A stretch of 9,452 nt of DNA, taken from Sphingomonadaceae bacterium. GTDB taxonomy: Bacteria; Pseudomonadota; Alphaproteobacteria; Sphingomonadales; Sphingomonadaceae. Every line of letters starts with the position of its first letter. Within the stretch, counting starts at the first letter, position 1. The stretch spans positions 1-9,452 of the forward strand of contig CANEVG010000120.1 of NCBI GenBank assembly GCA_947442095.1, read 5' to 3'. The position numbers and the translations under genes were made by a program. Below the pieces are notes generated by a model. That model searched no databases. It was not told where the DNA came from and saw only the letters and a program-made list of their open reading frames with translations. Below, piece after piece: positions 1 through 6,887 of the stretch.

Positions 1-259
1 ATCCCAGCGCCGGAAACAGCACATAGGTAAAGCCGAGCGTCATCAGATGCAGCCTCCAGTGCCCGATCCCCGCGAGAACCGCCTCGCGCGAGAGTTTGGC
101 TCCGTGGAGGAAGAACAGGAGCACGATCGCCGCATCTGCCGCCAGATCGAAGCCCGCCAGCAAGGCCCCGCGCGCAGGCAGCACGCTGGCAGCCGCGACG
201 CAGCCCACCAGCCACAGCAGGAAGGTATCGACCGAGGGTAATGTGATGCGCCTTGCCAT
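1..259 (-). CDS. Bile acid:sodium symporter-like transporter (YfeH/SLC10A7 type), 5' part only
   Basis: This frame is open from an ATG at 257-259 to the window edge, giving the first 86 residues of a longer protein. The translation begins MARRITLPSVDTF, has a first hydrophobic segment at about residues 12-30 ending in a VLPARG turn, then a second segment (about 40-52) leading into FFLHGAKLSREAV (49-61) and GHWRLHL (66-72). The LFFxHGAKLSREA and GHWRLH words are typical of the YfeH / SLC10A7 branch (SBF-like family) of sodium-coupled or related carriers; full proteins are about 330 residues with ten membrane segments, so about a quarter is seen. The substrate of bacterial members is poorly known. 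A purine-rich GGGGGAG stands just before the ATG, closer than usual. It lies 92 bases beyond the NCS2 stop, with a candidate terminator and a LysR-box-like element between them, so it may be a separate transcription unit. Family call is good; function is open. Confidence 0.85.
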   Translation of the reverse strand, partial: MARRITLPSVDTFLLWLVGCVAAASVLPARGALLAGFDLAADAAIVLLFFLHGAKLSREAVLAGIGHWRLHLMTLGFTYVLFPALG

Positions 260-351
260 TGCTCCCCCGCTATGCCGCGCCGACCCCTACCGATCCAACG
301 CAATGAACCGGACGGATTGTTGCAAAAAAGAGCGCGCGCGTCACTAGCTGC
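260..351 (-). promoter_or_regulatory. Intergenic control region of the left-edge transporter
   Basis: These 92 bases separate the NCS2 symporter stop from the start of the bile acid:sodium symporter-like gene, both on the minus strand. They contain a possible terminator for the upstream genes (324-353) overlapping a 30-base element (300-329) that recurs upstream of the adenosine deaminase gene. On the minus strand the element ends 41 bases before the ATG, a normal place for an activator site or promoter. I could not pick a convincing -10 box. Confidence 0.5.
300..329 (-). repeat. Copy A of a shared 30-base LysR-box-like element
   Basis: On the plus strand this element reads GCAATGAA (300-307), a variable middle, then GTTGCAAAAA (319-328). 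Compared without gaps to 8593-8622, 24 of 30 bases agree, and both ends are almost fully conserved. The core is CAAT-N11-ATTG, so T304 and A316 form the T-N11-A dyad typical of LysR-type operators. An outer dyad GCAA-N16-TTGC is also present. The window encodes a LysR regulator whose own start lies next to the other copy. I infer a binding site for that regulator; the T-rich end seen from the minus strand could also contribute to termination. Confidence 0.55.
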
Positions 352-353
352 TC
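324..353 (-). terminator. Possible intrinsic terminator after the NCS2 gene
   Basis: Read on the minus strand, the bases GAGCAGC (353-347) overlap the stop codon and can pair with GCGCTC (335-330) with one bulged A, forming a short six-pair stem that is followed at once by six T (329-324). This is the form of a weak intrinsic terminator and would end the purine operon here. Caution is needed because the T-run is also part of the repeated element 300-329, whose other copy is in a promoter region. Confidence 0.35.
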
Positions 354-1731
354 ACTCCGCCGCCACCGGAAAATGCCCCGGTTCCTCGTCCGCCGTTTCG
401 CGCGGCAAGACCAGATTGAGCACAATCGCCATGACCGCCGCCGGGAGCACGCCCGAGGTCATCAGAATGCGCGCCGTTTCTGGCAGATGTGCCACCGCAT
501 CGGGTTCCAGTTGCAAGCCCAGCGCCAGCGAGAGCGACACGCCGAACACCAGCATGTTGCGCTGGTTCCAGTCCACCGCGCTCAGCATGGCAAGCGCCGC
601 CGAGGCTACCATGCCGAACATCACGATCACCCCGCCGCCCAAGACTTCAATGGGGATCGTGGTCACCACGGCGCCGATCTTGGGCAGCAGACCGCACAGG
701 ATCAGGAACACCGCGCCGAGCGTCACCACATGGCGGCTCATCATGCCAGTGATCGCGATCAGGCCCACGTTCTGGCTGAACGTGGTGTTGGGCATCGCGC
801 CGAACACGGCGGCGAGCGCCGTCCCCACGCCGTCCGCCGCGACCGCGCCCTTGAGTTCGGCATCGCTCGCGCTTCGCCCCGCCGTGCCCTCGCAGATCGC
901 CTCGACATCGCCGATCGATTCGATGCTGGAGACAAACCCCGTCAGCACGAAGCCGAGAATGGCGGAGGCCGAGAGCGCAAAGCCGAAGTGGAACGGGCTC
1001 GGCACCATGGCAATGGGCGCCGCCGCGACCGCCTCGAATGAAATGCGCCCCATCATCAGCGCCACCAGATAGCCCGCGAGCAGTCCGAGGAGCACCGAGG
1101 CGGTCGACCAGATGCCGCGCGCGAAGAACTTGAGGCCGAGCGTCGCGAACACGACCACGCCTGCCAGCAGCCAGCTTTGTGCCGCGCCGAACGCAGGCGT
1201 GCCGATGGCAGGCACCCCGCCGGCCGAATACTGCACCCCGATCCGCATCAAGGAGAGGCCGATCATCAGCACGACCAGCCCGGTGATCAGCGGCGGCAAG
1301 GCAAAGCGCACGCGCCCGACAAAGACGCTGAGCGCGCCGTGCACAATCCCGCCGATCAGCGCCGCCGTGGTGAGCGCGGCCATCGCCTCAACGCCCTTGC
1401 CCGCCACGATCGGGATCATGACCGGGATATAGGCAAAGCTGGTGCCCTGCACGAGCGGCAGCCGCGCGCCCACGGGGCCGAGGCCGATGGTCTGCATCAA
1501 GGTGGCGATCCCGGCGAAGAGCATCGACATCTGGATCATGTAGATGAGCTCGGACGGATCGGGCGAGCCGAACCCGAACCCCGCCGTGCCCGCGATGATG
1601 ATTGGCGGCGTGAGGTTCGAGACGAACATCGCCAGCACGTGCTGGATACCGAGCGGAACCGCGAGAGCGTAGCCGGGGAAGAAGTCCGGATCGCGGGCCT
1701 GTTCGCGGGTGACGGCAACTGGCGATGGCAC
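352..1731 (-). CDS. NCS2 family purine (xanthine/urate type) symporter
   Basis: A 459-residue inner-membrane carrier of the nucleobase:cation symporter-2 family, expected to import a purine base such as xanthine or urate with protons. The family marks are present in order: the QH pair in the first membrane helix (Q30-H31), PLVQGTSFAYIPVMI (92-106), ESIGD (E271, D275) and FSQNVGLIAITG (318-329, with Q320-N321). In the studied XanQ/UacT-type proteins the Glu/Asp of ExxGD and the Gln-Asn pair line the purine site, while uracil carriers such as UraA have Glu-Asn. The position matching XanQ Asn93 is Ser98 (Thr97 next to it); fungal UapA, which takes urate as well as xanthine, also has Ser, so urate is plausible. 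The start is a GTG; AGGAG, overlapping the stop codon of the preceding deaminase, lies nine bases before it. The 12-base gap suggests transcription and perhaps translation together with that gene. Confidence 0.92.
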   Translation of the reverse strand: MPSPVAVTREQARDPDFFPGYALAVPLGIQHVLAMFVSNLTPPIIIAGTAGFGFGSPDPSELIYMIQMSMLFAGIATLMQTIGLGPVGARLPLVQGTSFAYIPVMIPIVAGKGVEAMAALTTAALIGGIVHGALSVFVGRVRFALPPLITGLVVLMIGLSLMRIGVQYSAGGVPAIGTPAFGAAQSWLLAGVVVFATLGLKFFARGIWSTASVLLGLLAGYLVALMMGRISFEAVAAAPIAMVPSPFHFGFALSASAILGFVLTGFVSSIESIGDVEAICEGTAGRSASDAELKGAVAADGVGTALAAVFGAMPNTTFSQNVGLIAITGMMSRHVVTLGAVFLILCGLLPKIGAVVTTIPIEVLGGGVIVMFGMVASAALAMLSAVDWNQRNMLVFGVSLSLALGLQLEPDAVAHLPETARILMTSGVLPAAVMAIVLNLVLPRETADEEPGHFPVAAE

Positions 1732-1743
1732 AGGCCGGGTCTC

Positions 1744-3105
1744 CTAAGTCAGCGCCATCAGGCGATTGAGCGAAGTTCTGGCAGCTTTCAGCACGGCGGC
1801 GCGCGGCGTGCGCACCAGATCGCCGCCTCGCACCACCGGGCGGCCCTCGACATAGAGATCGCGCACCCCGGTGGGCGGCGCGAGCACGAGCCCCGCGACC
1901 AGATCCCACGCGCCGGTCGAGGCCACGTCGGCCATGTCCCAAACCGCGACGTCTGCACGCAGGCCGGGCGTGAGCTGGCCGAGATCGGTCCGCCCCAGCA
2001 CCGCGGCTCCGCCGCGCGTCGCCAGCCGCAGCGCCTCGCGTGCCGCAAAGGCGGTTGCGCCGTGCATCACGCGCTGGAGCAGCATCGCAGCCCGCGCCTC
2101 GCCCAGCAGATTGGCCGTATCATTCGAGGCCGAGCCATCGACGCCAAGCCCCACCGGCACGCCGGCATCGACCATCCGCCGCAGCGGCGCGATGCCTGAG
2201 CCAAGGCGGCAATTCGAGCCCGGACAATGCGCCACCCCGGTCTTCGTGCGGGCAAACAGGTCGATCTCGGCGGAATCGAGCTGCACGCAGTGCGCGTGCC
2301 ATACATCGGGGCCGGTCCAGCCCAATCCTTCCGCATATTGCCCGGGACGGCACCCGAAGCGTTCGAGACTGAACGCCACGTCATCCGCGTCCTCGGCGAG
2401 ATGGGTGTGCAGCATGACGCGCTTATCGCGCGCCAGCAGCGCGGCATCGCGCATCAGATCGCGGCTCACCGAAAACGGCGAACAAGGCGCGACGCCGACG
2501 CGCACCATCGCGCCGTCCGAAGCATCGTGGAACCGGTCGATCACGCGGATGCAATCGGCAAGAATGGCGTCTTCCTGCTCGACCAGACTGTCGGGCGGCA
2601 GGCCGCCTGCGCTTTCCCCCACGCTCATCGCGCCGCGCGTGGCGTGGAAACGCAGGCCGATGCCCTCGGCGGCGTGGATCGTGTCATCCAGCGTCACGCC
2701 ATTGGGAAACAGATAGAGGTGGTCGCTGCTCAGCGAGCAGCCCGAAAGCGCCAGCTCCGCCAGCCCCAATTGCGTCGCTGCAAAGACATCGTCGGGCGTG
2801 TAGGTGGCCCAGACCGGGTAGAGCCGCTTAAGCCAGCCGAACAGCGAAGCCTCGGTCGCGCCCGGCAGCGCGCGGGTGAGCGTCTGGTAGAGATGGTGGT
2901 GCGTGTTGACGAGGCCGGGGGTCACCACGCAGCCTGCCGCCTCGATGATCACAGCCGCATGGCCCGCCAGCGGTGCCAGTTCCGCTGTGGTGCCAACCGC
3001 AAGGATCACCCCACCGCGCATCGCGACTGCGCCATTCGCGATCTCAGTACCCGCGTCGTCCATCAGCGCGACAACGGCGGCGCCCCGGATGAGCGTGAGG
3101 GTCAC
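1744..3105 (-). CDS. 8-oxoguanine deaminase-type amidohydrolase
   Basis: A 453-residue cytoplasmic member of the amidohydrolase superfamily (AtzA/TrzN-like group). Metal and catalytic positions are intact: NTHHHLYQ (H69, H71), HTHLAE (H235, E238), WHAHC (H270/H272) and GVDGSASND (D323). The words LFGWLKRLYPVWA (88-100), SDHLYLFPNG (127-136), APCSPFSVSRDLMR (206-219) and the HCPGSNCRLGSGIAPLRRM stretch closely follow, from memory, the Pseudomonas 8-oxoguanine deaminase (Pa0142), which converts 8-oxoguanine to urate and ammonia. Length agrees with that enzyme. The GTG start is 12 bases after the NUP gene stop; it has only a weak Shine-Dalgarno, but it is kept because the first strand (TLIRGAAVVALMDD) aligns with the beginning of family members, so coupling to upstream translation is likely. 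A related deaminase (guanine, isocytosine, s-triazine) is possible, but the purine transporter next door supports a purine substrate. Confidence 0.85.
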   Translation of the reverse strand: MTLTLIRGAAVVALMDDAGTEIANGAVAMRGGVILAVGTTAELAPLAGHAAVIIEAAGCVVTPGLVNTHHHLYQTLTRALPGATEASLFGWLKRLYPVWATYTPDDVFAATQLGLAELALSGCSLSSDHLYLFPNGVTLDDTIHAAEGIGLRFHATRGAMSVGESAGGLPPDSLVEQEDAILADCIRVIDRFHDASDGAMVRVGVAPCSPFSVSRDLMRDAALLARDKRVMLHTHLAEDADDVAFSLERFGCRPGQYAEGLGWTGPDVWHAHCVQLDSAEIDLFARTKTGVAHCPGSNCRLGSGIAPLRRMVDAGVPVGLGVDGSASNDTANLLGEARAAMLLQRVMHGATAFAAREALRLATRGGAAVLGRTDLGQLTPGLRADVAVWDMADVASTGAWDLVAGLVLAPPTGVRDLYVEGRPVVRGGDLVRTPRAAVLKAARTSLNRLMALT

Positions 3106-3117
3106 CCTAGCAGCCCG

Positions 3118-4236
3118 TCACTTCGGCGGGCTCTTTTCATAACGGTCCCAATGGGTCACGATCTCGTCCACCACTTTGCCGCCCACGCTGTAGAGACTCT
3201 CCAGCGCCGCGGTCATCCCGGCATAGCCCTGATTCTCGCGCAGCAGATACCCCGCCGGATCGGCGCCCTTCGGCGGCATCGTGAAGTTGCTCGCGGCGCG
3301 CAGCACCATAACCCGGTCGCGGTCAGCCCGGCCAACTTTCGTGAGGTATTCGATCGACTGGAACGTGCCGGTCTCCTCCATCGCGGAGGTGACGAACTCG
3401 CCCTTCCCGCGTGTCCAGAATTTCGTCCAGGCGTTGGCCCACTGCGTCAGCTTCGCGCCGTGCCAAAAGGTCATCGCCGCCAGGTTGTCACCCTTCAGCA
3501 CGAAGGGCGGCTTCTGCGCATTGGGATAGCCGGCAAACTTCGCGCGCTCGGCGGCGATCAGCGCGTCATCGGGCAGCGTTATGTCCTTGGTCAGCGCAAA
3601 GGCCCAGTCCTGCAACGCGGGATTGAGCTCGAACATCTCGCCATTGGTGGGATCGAGCGGGGTCTTGTCTTCCGGCCCCTTGCCGTGCAGCGCGAAAAAC
3701 CCGCTGCTCCAGCCCGCCGGAATCTCGCGCGCGTCGATCTCGTGCGCCATGTCACCGTCAATCAGATAATGTGCCCAGGCGGCTGACCCCACCGAGGCAT
3801 CTTCCGGATCGATCCCGGCAATCCCCGCGACCAGCCAATAGGCTTTCGAAAGGTCCAGCCGCTCATCCAGCCCCAGCGCAAGCGTGGCAGTGGCCGATTT
3901 GATCGAGCCCATGCCCGTCACGATGGCAAGCACGCCGGTTTCAGGATCATAGGCCAGATTGTGCCAGCCTTGCGGAAACGGGATCGTTTCGGTGAGGTGG
4001 CGGCGCTCTTTCCAGAGCTGGAATTCGCCCGGCTTATCGCCGCTGTCCGCGCCGATCTCGAACATGGTGACGACCACCACGCGCACGGGCAGCTTGGCTG
4101 CGCAAGGGCGTGCGGGTGCGCAGGCCTTGACCGCCGCGAGCATGGCTGCGTCGGCCACTGGTGCAGCCTTAACAGGCGCTGTGCAGGCAAGGAGCGCTGC
4201 AAAAACAGGAACAAGGCGCGCGAAACCATGGATCAT
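3118..4236 (-). CDS. Exported NUP family protein ('purine nucleoside permease')
   Basis: A 372-residue protein of the NUP family. The ATG at 4236 is chosen over the frame extension to 4299 because it begins a signal sequence (MIHGFARLVPVFAALLACTAPVKA) with AAGG eight bases upstream, and the extension would run through the hairpin at 4268-4301. Cleavage after VKA (about residue 24) is likely; LLAC at 15-18 could instead be a weak lipobox. The mature part has no run long enough for a membrane helix, which does not fit a classical permease. VAGIAGIDPEDASVGS (136-151), FVTSAMEETGTFQ (281-293) and VLRAASNFTMPP (311-322) resemble the base/ribose-binding segments of nucleoside phosphorylases and nucleosidases. 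C39 and C45 may form a disulfide. Fungal NUP proteins are linked to nucleoside uptake; here a periplasmic binding, cleaving or uptake-helper role for purine nucleosides is inferred. Family call is strong; mechanism is open. Confidence 0.85.
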   Translation of the reverse strand: MIHGFARLVPVFAALLACTAPVKAAPVADAAMLAAVKACAPARPCAAKLPVRVVVVTMFEIGADSGDKPGEFQLWKERRHLTETIPFPQGWHNLAYDPETGVLAIVTGMGSIKSATATLALGLDERLDLSKAYWLVAGIAGIDPEDASVGSAAWAHYLIDGDMAHEIDAREIPAGWSSGFFALHGKGPEDKTPLDPTNGEMFELNPALQDWAFALTKDITLPDDALIAAERAKFAGYPNAQKPPFVLKGDNLAAMTFWHGAKLTQWANAWTKFWTRGKGEFVTSAMEETGTFQSIEYLTKVGRADRDRVMVLRAASNFTMPPKGADPAGYLLRENQGYAGMTAALESLYSVGGKVVDEIVTHWDRYEKSPPK

Positions 4237-4267
4237 CGGAGCAGCCTTGAAAGGAATTCCAGGGAAC

Positions 4268-4301
4268 CCGTGGGGCAGCGCAACGCGGCGCTGCCCCACG
4301 G
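4268..4301 (-). other. Perfect 14-bp stem hairpin between receptor and NUP genes
   Basis: The arms 4268-4281 (CCGTGGGGCAGCGC) and 4288-4301 (GCGCTGCCCCACGG) are exact reverse complements with a six-base loop. It lies 13 bases after the receptor stop codon in the 78-base gap before the NUP start. No T-run follows on either strand, so it is not a standard intrinsic terminator. In the transcript it could protect the 3' end of the receptor message, mark a processing site or partly terminate, giving more receptor than downstream enzymes. Confidence 0.75.
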
Positions 4302-4314
4302 TCCTGTCAGGTCA

Positions 4315-6774
4315 TCAGAACTTGTAGATGACCGAAGCCTGCCAGCTGCGCGGACGCTCAGGCAGCGCAATCGTGCTGCCGAAAAGTTCGGTGAAGTTGG
4401 CGCGGAAGTACTTCGCATTCGTCGCGTTCTTCATCACGGCGCGGAACAACCACGGCCCGGTTTTGAACGACGCAGTCAAGTCGACCATCGTGTAGGCTGG
4501 CAGCTTGACCACTTGGCTCTGCCCCGAGAACACCGACGGAACGTGCGTGACGGCACCGGCGAACGACAGGCCGTTGTCGAACGAATACGTCAGGTTGGCC
4601 GAGTACAGATCTTCGGGAATACCGGCGCGGCGTGATGCCTTGCCATTGGGGATCGGCACCAGACCAATCGGCTGACCGCCAAGGTACAGCGCGGGATCAA
4701 GGCCCTTGAGATCCCCGATACCGAAGAAGCTGAAGAGCACGCCGCTACCAAGGCCGGTGAGGTTTTCAACCTTGGTCTTGGTGTAGTTGGCCGAAATCAG
4801 GAAGTGCCGGTCAACCGACCAACGGACTTCAGCCTCGATGCCTTTGGTTTCCACTGCCTGGTTGTTCACGATGGCCTGTGCGTTCCGGTCAACCCGGGTC
4901 TGCTTGTAAACGGCAACAGCCGCATAGAGCCGGTTGTTGAGGAAGCTGCCCTTGATGCCGCCTTCATACAGCTTGGAAGCGCTGAGGAAGCCGCCGGACA
5001 ACACGTCGGCAGCATAGATTTCTGCACCCTGTCCGGTCACCGTTGTCGTTTGACGCGAAATCGTGACGTAGGGAATCAGGCCGAGCGGCAGTTTGTAGTT
5101 CGCACTGGCAGACCAGGACCAGCCGCCCTTTGAACCCTTGGCCGAAGTGGCAGAGGCTGGGTTTTCCAGAAATGCCGCAACGTCCGCAGTCGTGACCGAG
5201 ACGTGGTCATACCGCGCGCCGAGCGTGACATCGAGGCCGAAATTGAAATCAAAGTCAGCCAGGCCCGCCATACCGAGGTCGGTGTAGTGACCTTTCAGAT
5301 AGCCGGCATAATCGCATTCGCATTCGGTCGATAGCAGGCGATCGGACAGCGCATCGTAGCCCTTGGTAAGGTCGACGCGATGGAAGTATTCGTAGTTGAA
5401 ATCGTCGCCGTGCCGGAACTTGGTGTAGCGGATCGACGGCGAGGCCTGAAACGAGAACTTGCCAAGCTCGCTCTTGAACGTCTTCGAAATGACAATCTTG
5501 TCTTCGATGACCCAGGAATCGTGGAACTGCGAGAAACCGTACTGATTTTCGCTCAGGTGCTCGTAGCCATCATAGAACAACTGGTTCTTGATCTCGAAAT
5601 CATTGCCGCCATCGAAAATGAAGTCGAGATAGGCTGTCTTGGCCACGTTATTGAGCTTGTCGTCTTCGGCCGTCAGCGTGTTGCGGCGGTCGAGCTTGGC
5701 CGTGCCCACACCGGTCAGGCCCATATCTGCATATGTGGTTGCAAGGCAGCCGTTGTTAAGCCCGCTGGAAAAGGGGTTTGAAAACGGCGGGTTCGAACAG
5801 AATGCTGCACCGAATGGATTTAGACCGAAACCACCATTCGCCGCAGCGGATTCGCCGTGCGAAATCTGCCCATCGCCATTGGTATCAAGTGGCTTCGCTG
5901 CGCCGGTGATGTAAGTACCGTTATCGACGAGATCCTGCGTCAGGCGGTTCCAGCCGCCGTTCTGTTGGCCTTTGTAGTTGTGATACATGCCGCCGAATTC
6001 AACCCGAAAATTCGGTGCAAGATCCGCATCGAACGCCGCCTGTACGATCGACTGGCGGGTCGACATGTTGCGGTAATAGCTGCCCGAATCCTCGATCTGG
6101 CCATAGAGGCTGTAGCCGAACTCCTGACCGCCCAACTTGCCTGGTCCGCGCACTTCGGCGGTCAGCACATTCCGCGCCCAGCTACCGCTCGTGTACGAAA
6201 GCTCACCTTCGGCAGTGCCGAGATACTTGCCGCCAGCCGCACGCGCCGACTTCGGCACGAAGTTCAAGTAACCGCCAGTCTTCGACGGGCCATAGATCGG
6301 TGATGCCGGGCCGCGCACGATATCGATGCGGTCAGACGCGCCGATCGGGGTTGGATAGTTGCCCGGGTTTTCCAACCGGCGAACACCGCGAAAATAGGCC
6401 TCGCCCGGCGTGCCGCGAATATCGAGCGCGCCGCCCACGCCGAAGAACGAGTTGGTGAACACGCCCGGCGATTGCGAAACCAGATCGTAGATTTCGCGGA
6501 TGCCGAAGCGCTCGATCTGCTCGTTGCTGATCGTCGAAGCCGAGCGCGGCGTTTCGATCAGAGTCTTGTCGAAGCCGAAGATTGAGCTCACGTCGTTGAC
6601 CGGAAGCGCGCCGAGCGAGCCGGTGACGACGATTTCCTGCGGTTCATCCGGAGCGGCCGGGGCCTCCTGCGCGAAGACAGGCGTGGTCAGCGCGGTGCAG
6701 CCCATCAGGGCGACAAGACCCTTCATGAGGCCACGCGAAGATGGACGACGTGCTGAATTCTTCGGATATTGCAT
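4315..6774 (-). CDS. TonB-dependent outer-membrane receptor, candidate purine/nucleoside importer
   Basis: An 819-residue outer-membrane receptor. The ATG at 6774 has AGGGGGG eight bases upstream and starts a long signal peptide, MQYPKNSARR... to PVFA (about 35), cut before QEAPAAP. A TonB box EIVVTG is at 47-52. The plug follows, with DIRGTPGEAYFRGVRR (118-133), RIDIVRGPASPIYGPSKTGG (149-168) and NFVPKSA; the rest is the beta-barrel, ending in SVIYKF with the terminal Phe used for outer-membrane assembly. Length is normal for a 22-strand barrel. An EF-hand-like loop, DTNGDGQISHGE (297-308), and two cysteine pairs (C326/C343, C485/C487) lie in probable extracellular loops. The plug resembles siderophore receptors, but no siderophore gene is nearby and the operon concerns purines, so purine or nucleoside uptake is inferred. 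The coding DNA looks lower in GC than its neighbours, for example 29 of 60 bases at 5461-5520. Confidence 0.92.
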   Translation of the reverse strand: MQYPKNSARRPSSRGLMKGLVALMGCTALTTPVFAQEAPAAPDEPQEIVVTGSLGALPVNDVSSIFGFDKTLIETPRSASTISNEQIERFGIREIYDLVSQSPGVFTNSFFGVGGALDIRGTPGEAYFRGVRRLENPGNYPTPIGASDRIDIVRGPASPIYGPSKTGGYLNFVPKSARAAGGKYLGTAEGELSYTSGSWARNVLTAEVRGPGKLGGQEFGYSLYGQIEDSGSYYRNMSTRQSIVQAAFDADLAPNFRVEFGGMYHNYKGQQNGGWNRLTQDLVDNGTYITGAAKPLDTNGDGQISHGESAAANGGFGLNPFGAAFCSNPPFSNPFSSGLNNGCLATTYADMGLTGVGTAKLDRRNTLTAEDDKLNNVAKTAYLDFIFDGGNDFEIKNQLFYDGYEHLSENQYGFSQFHDSWVIEDKIVISKTFKSELGKFSFQASPSIRYTKFRHGDDFNYEYFHRVDLTKGYDALSDRLLSTECECDYAGYLKGHYTDLGMAGLADFDFNFGLDVTLGARYDHVSVTTADVAAFLENPASATSAKGSKGGWSWSASANYKLPLGLIPYVTISRQTTTVTGQGAEIYAADVLSGGFLSASKLYEGGIKGSFLNNRLYAAVAVYKQTRVDRNAQAIVNNQAVETKGIEAEVRWSVDRHFLISANYTKTKVENLTGLGSGVLFSFFGIGDLKGLDPALYLGGQPIGLVPIPNGKASRRAGIPEDLYSANLTYSFDNGLSFAGAVTHVPSVFSGQSQVVKLPAYTMVDLTASFKTGPWLFRAVMKNATNAKYFRANFTELFGSTIALPERPRSWQASVIYKF

Positions 6775-6797
6775 TATGGTAACCCCCCTGGACGCTT

Positions 6798-6836
6798 GGG
6801 CGGACCGGCCTTTCCCTTGAAAGCCGGCCACCGCCC
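6798..6836 (-). other. Long leader hairpin next to the receptor Shine-Dalgarno
   Basis: The outer stem pairs GGGCGG (6798-6803) with CCGCCC (6831-6836). The inner stem pairs CCGGCCTTTC (6805-6814) with GAAAGCCGG (6819-6827) around a four-base CCTT loop, with one bulge. In the message the structure ends eight bases before the AGGGGGG ribosome site. There is no T-run after it, so a terminator is unlikely; control of translation or of message stability is the better guess. Confidence 0.6.
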
Positions 6837-6887
6837 GGTTGAACTGCGCCTCTCCTGCTTTTACCGGTTCTGCTCCCTCGCCGCTCA

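Noticed and set aside
272..2199. Several plus-strand open frames opposite the NCS2 and amidohydrolase genes
   Set aside because: Low-complexity Arg/Ala/Pro/Ser translations opposite clear coding sequence; they are shadows of the minus-strand genes.
2227..3786. Long plus-strand open frame of 519 codons across the deaminase and NUP genes
   Set aside because: It is antisense to two well-recognised genes, is rich in Arg, His and Gln as is usual for shadow frames in GC-rich DNA, and has no recognisable domain.
4237..4299. Extension of the NUP frame upstream to 4299
   Set aside because: It crosses most of the perfect hairpin and displaces the signal peptide from the N-terminus.
4315..6774. Siderophore receptor as the specific function
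   Set aside because: The plug resembles siderophore receptors, but there is no siderophore biosynthesis, ferric reductase or Fur-box-like sequence in view, and the neighbours are purine genes. The substrate is left as inferred.
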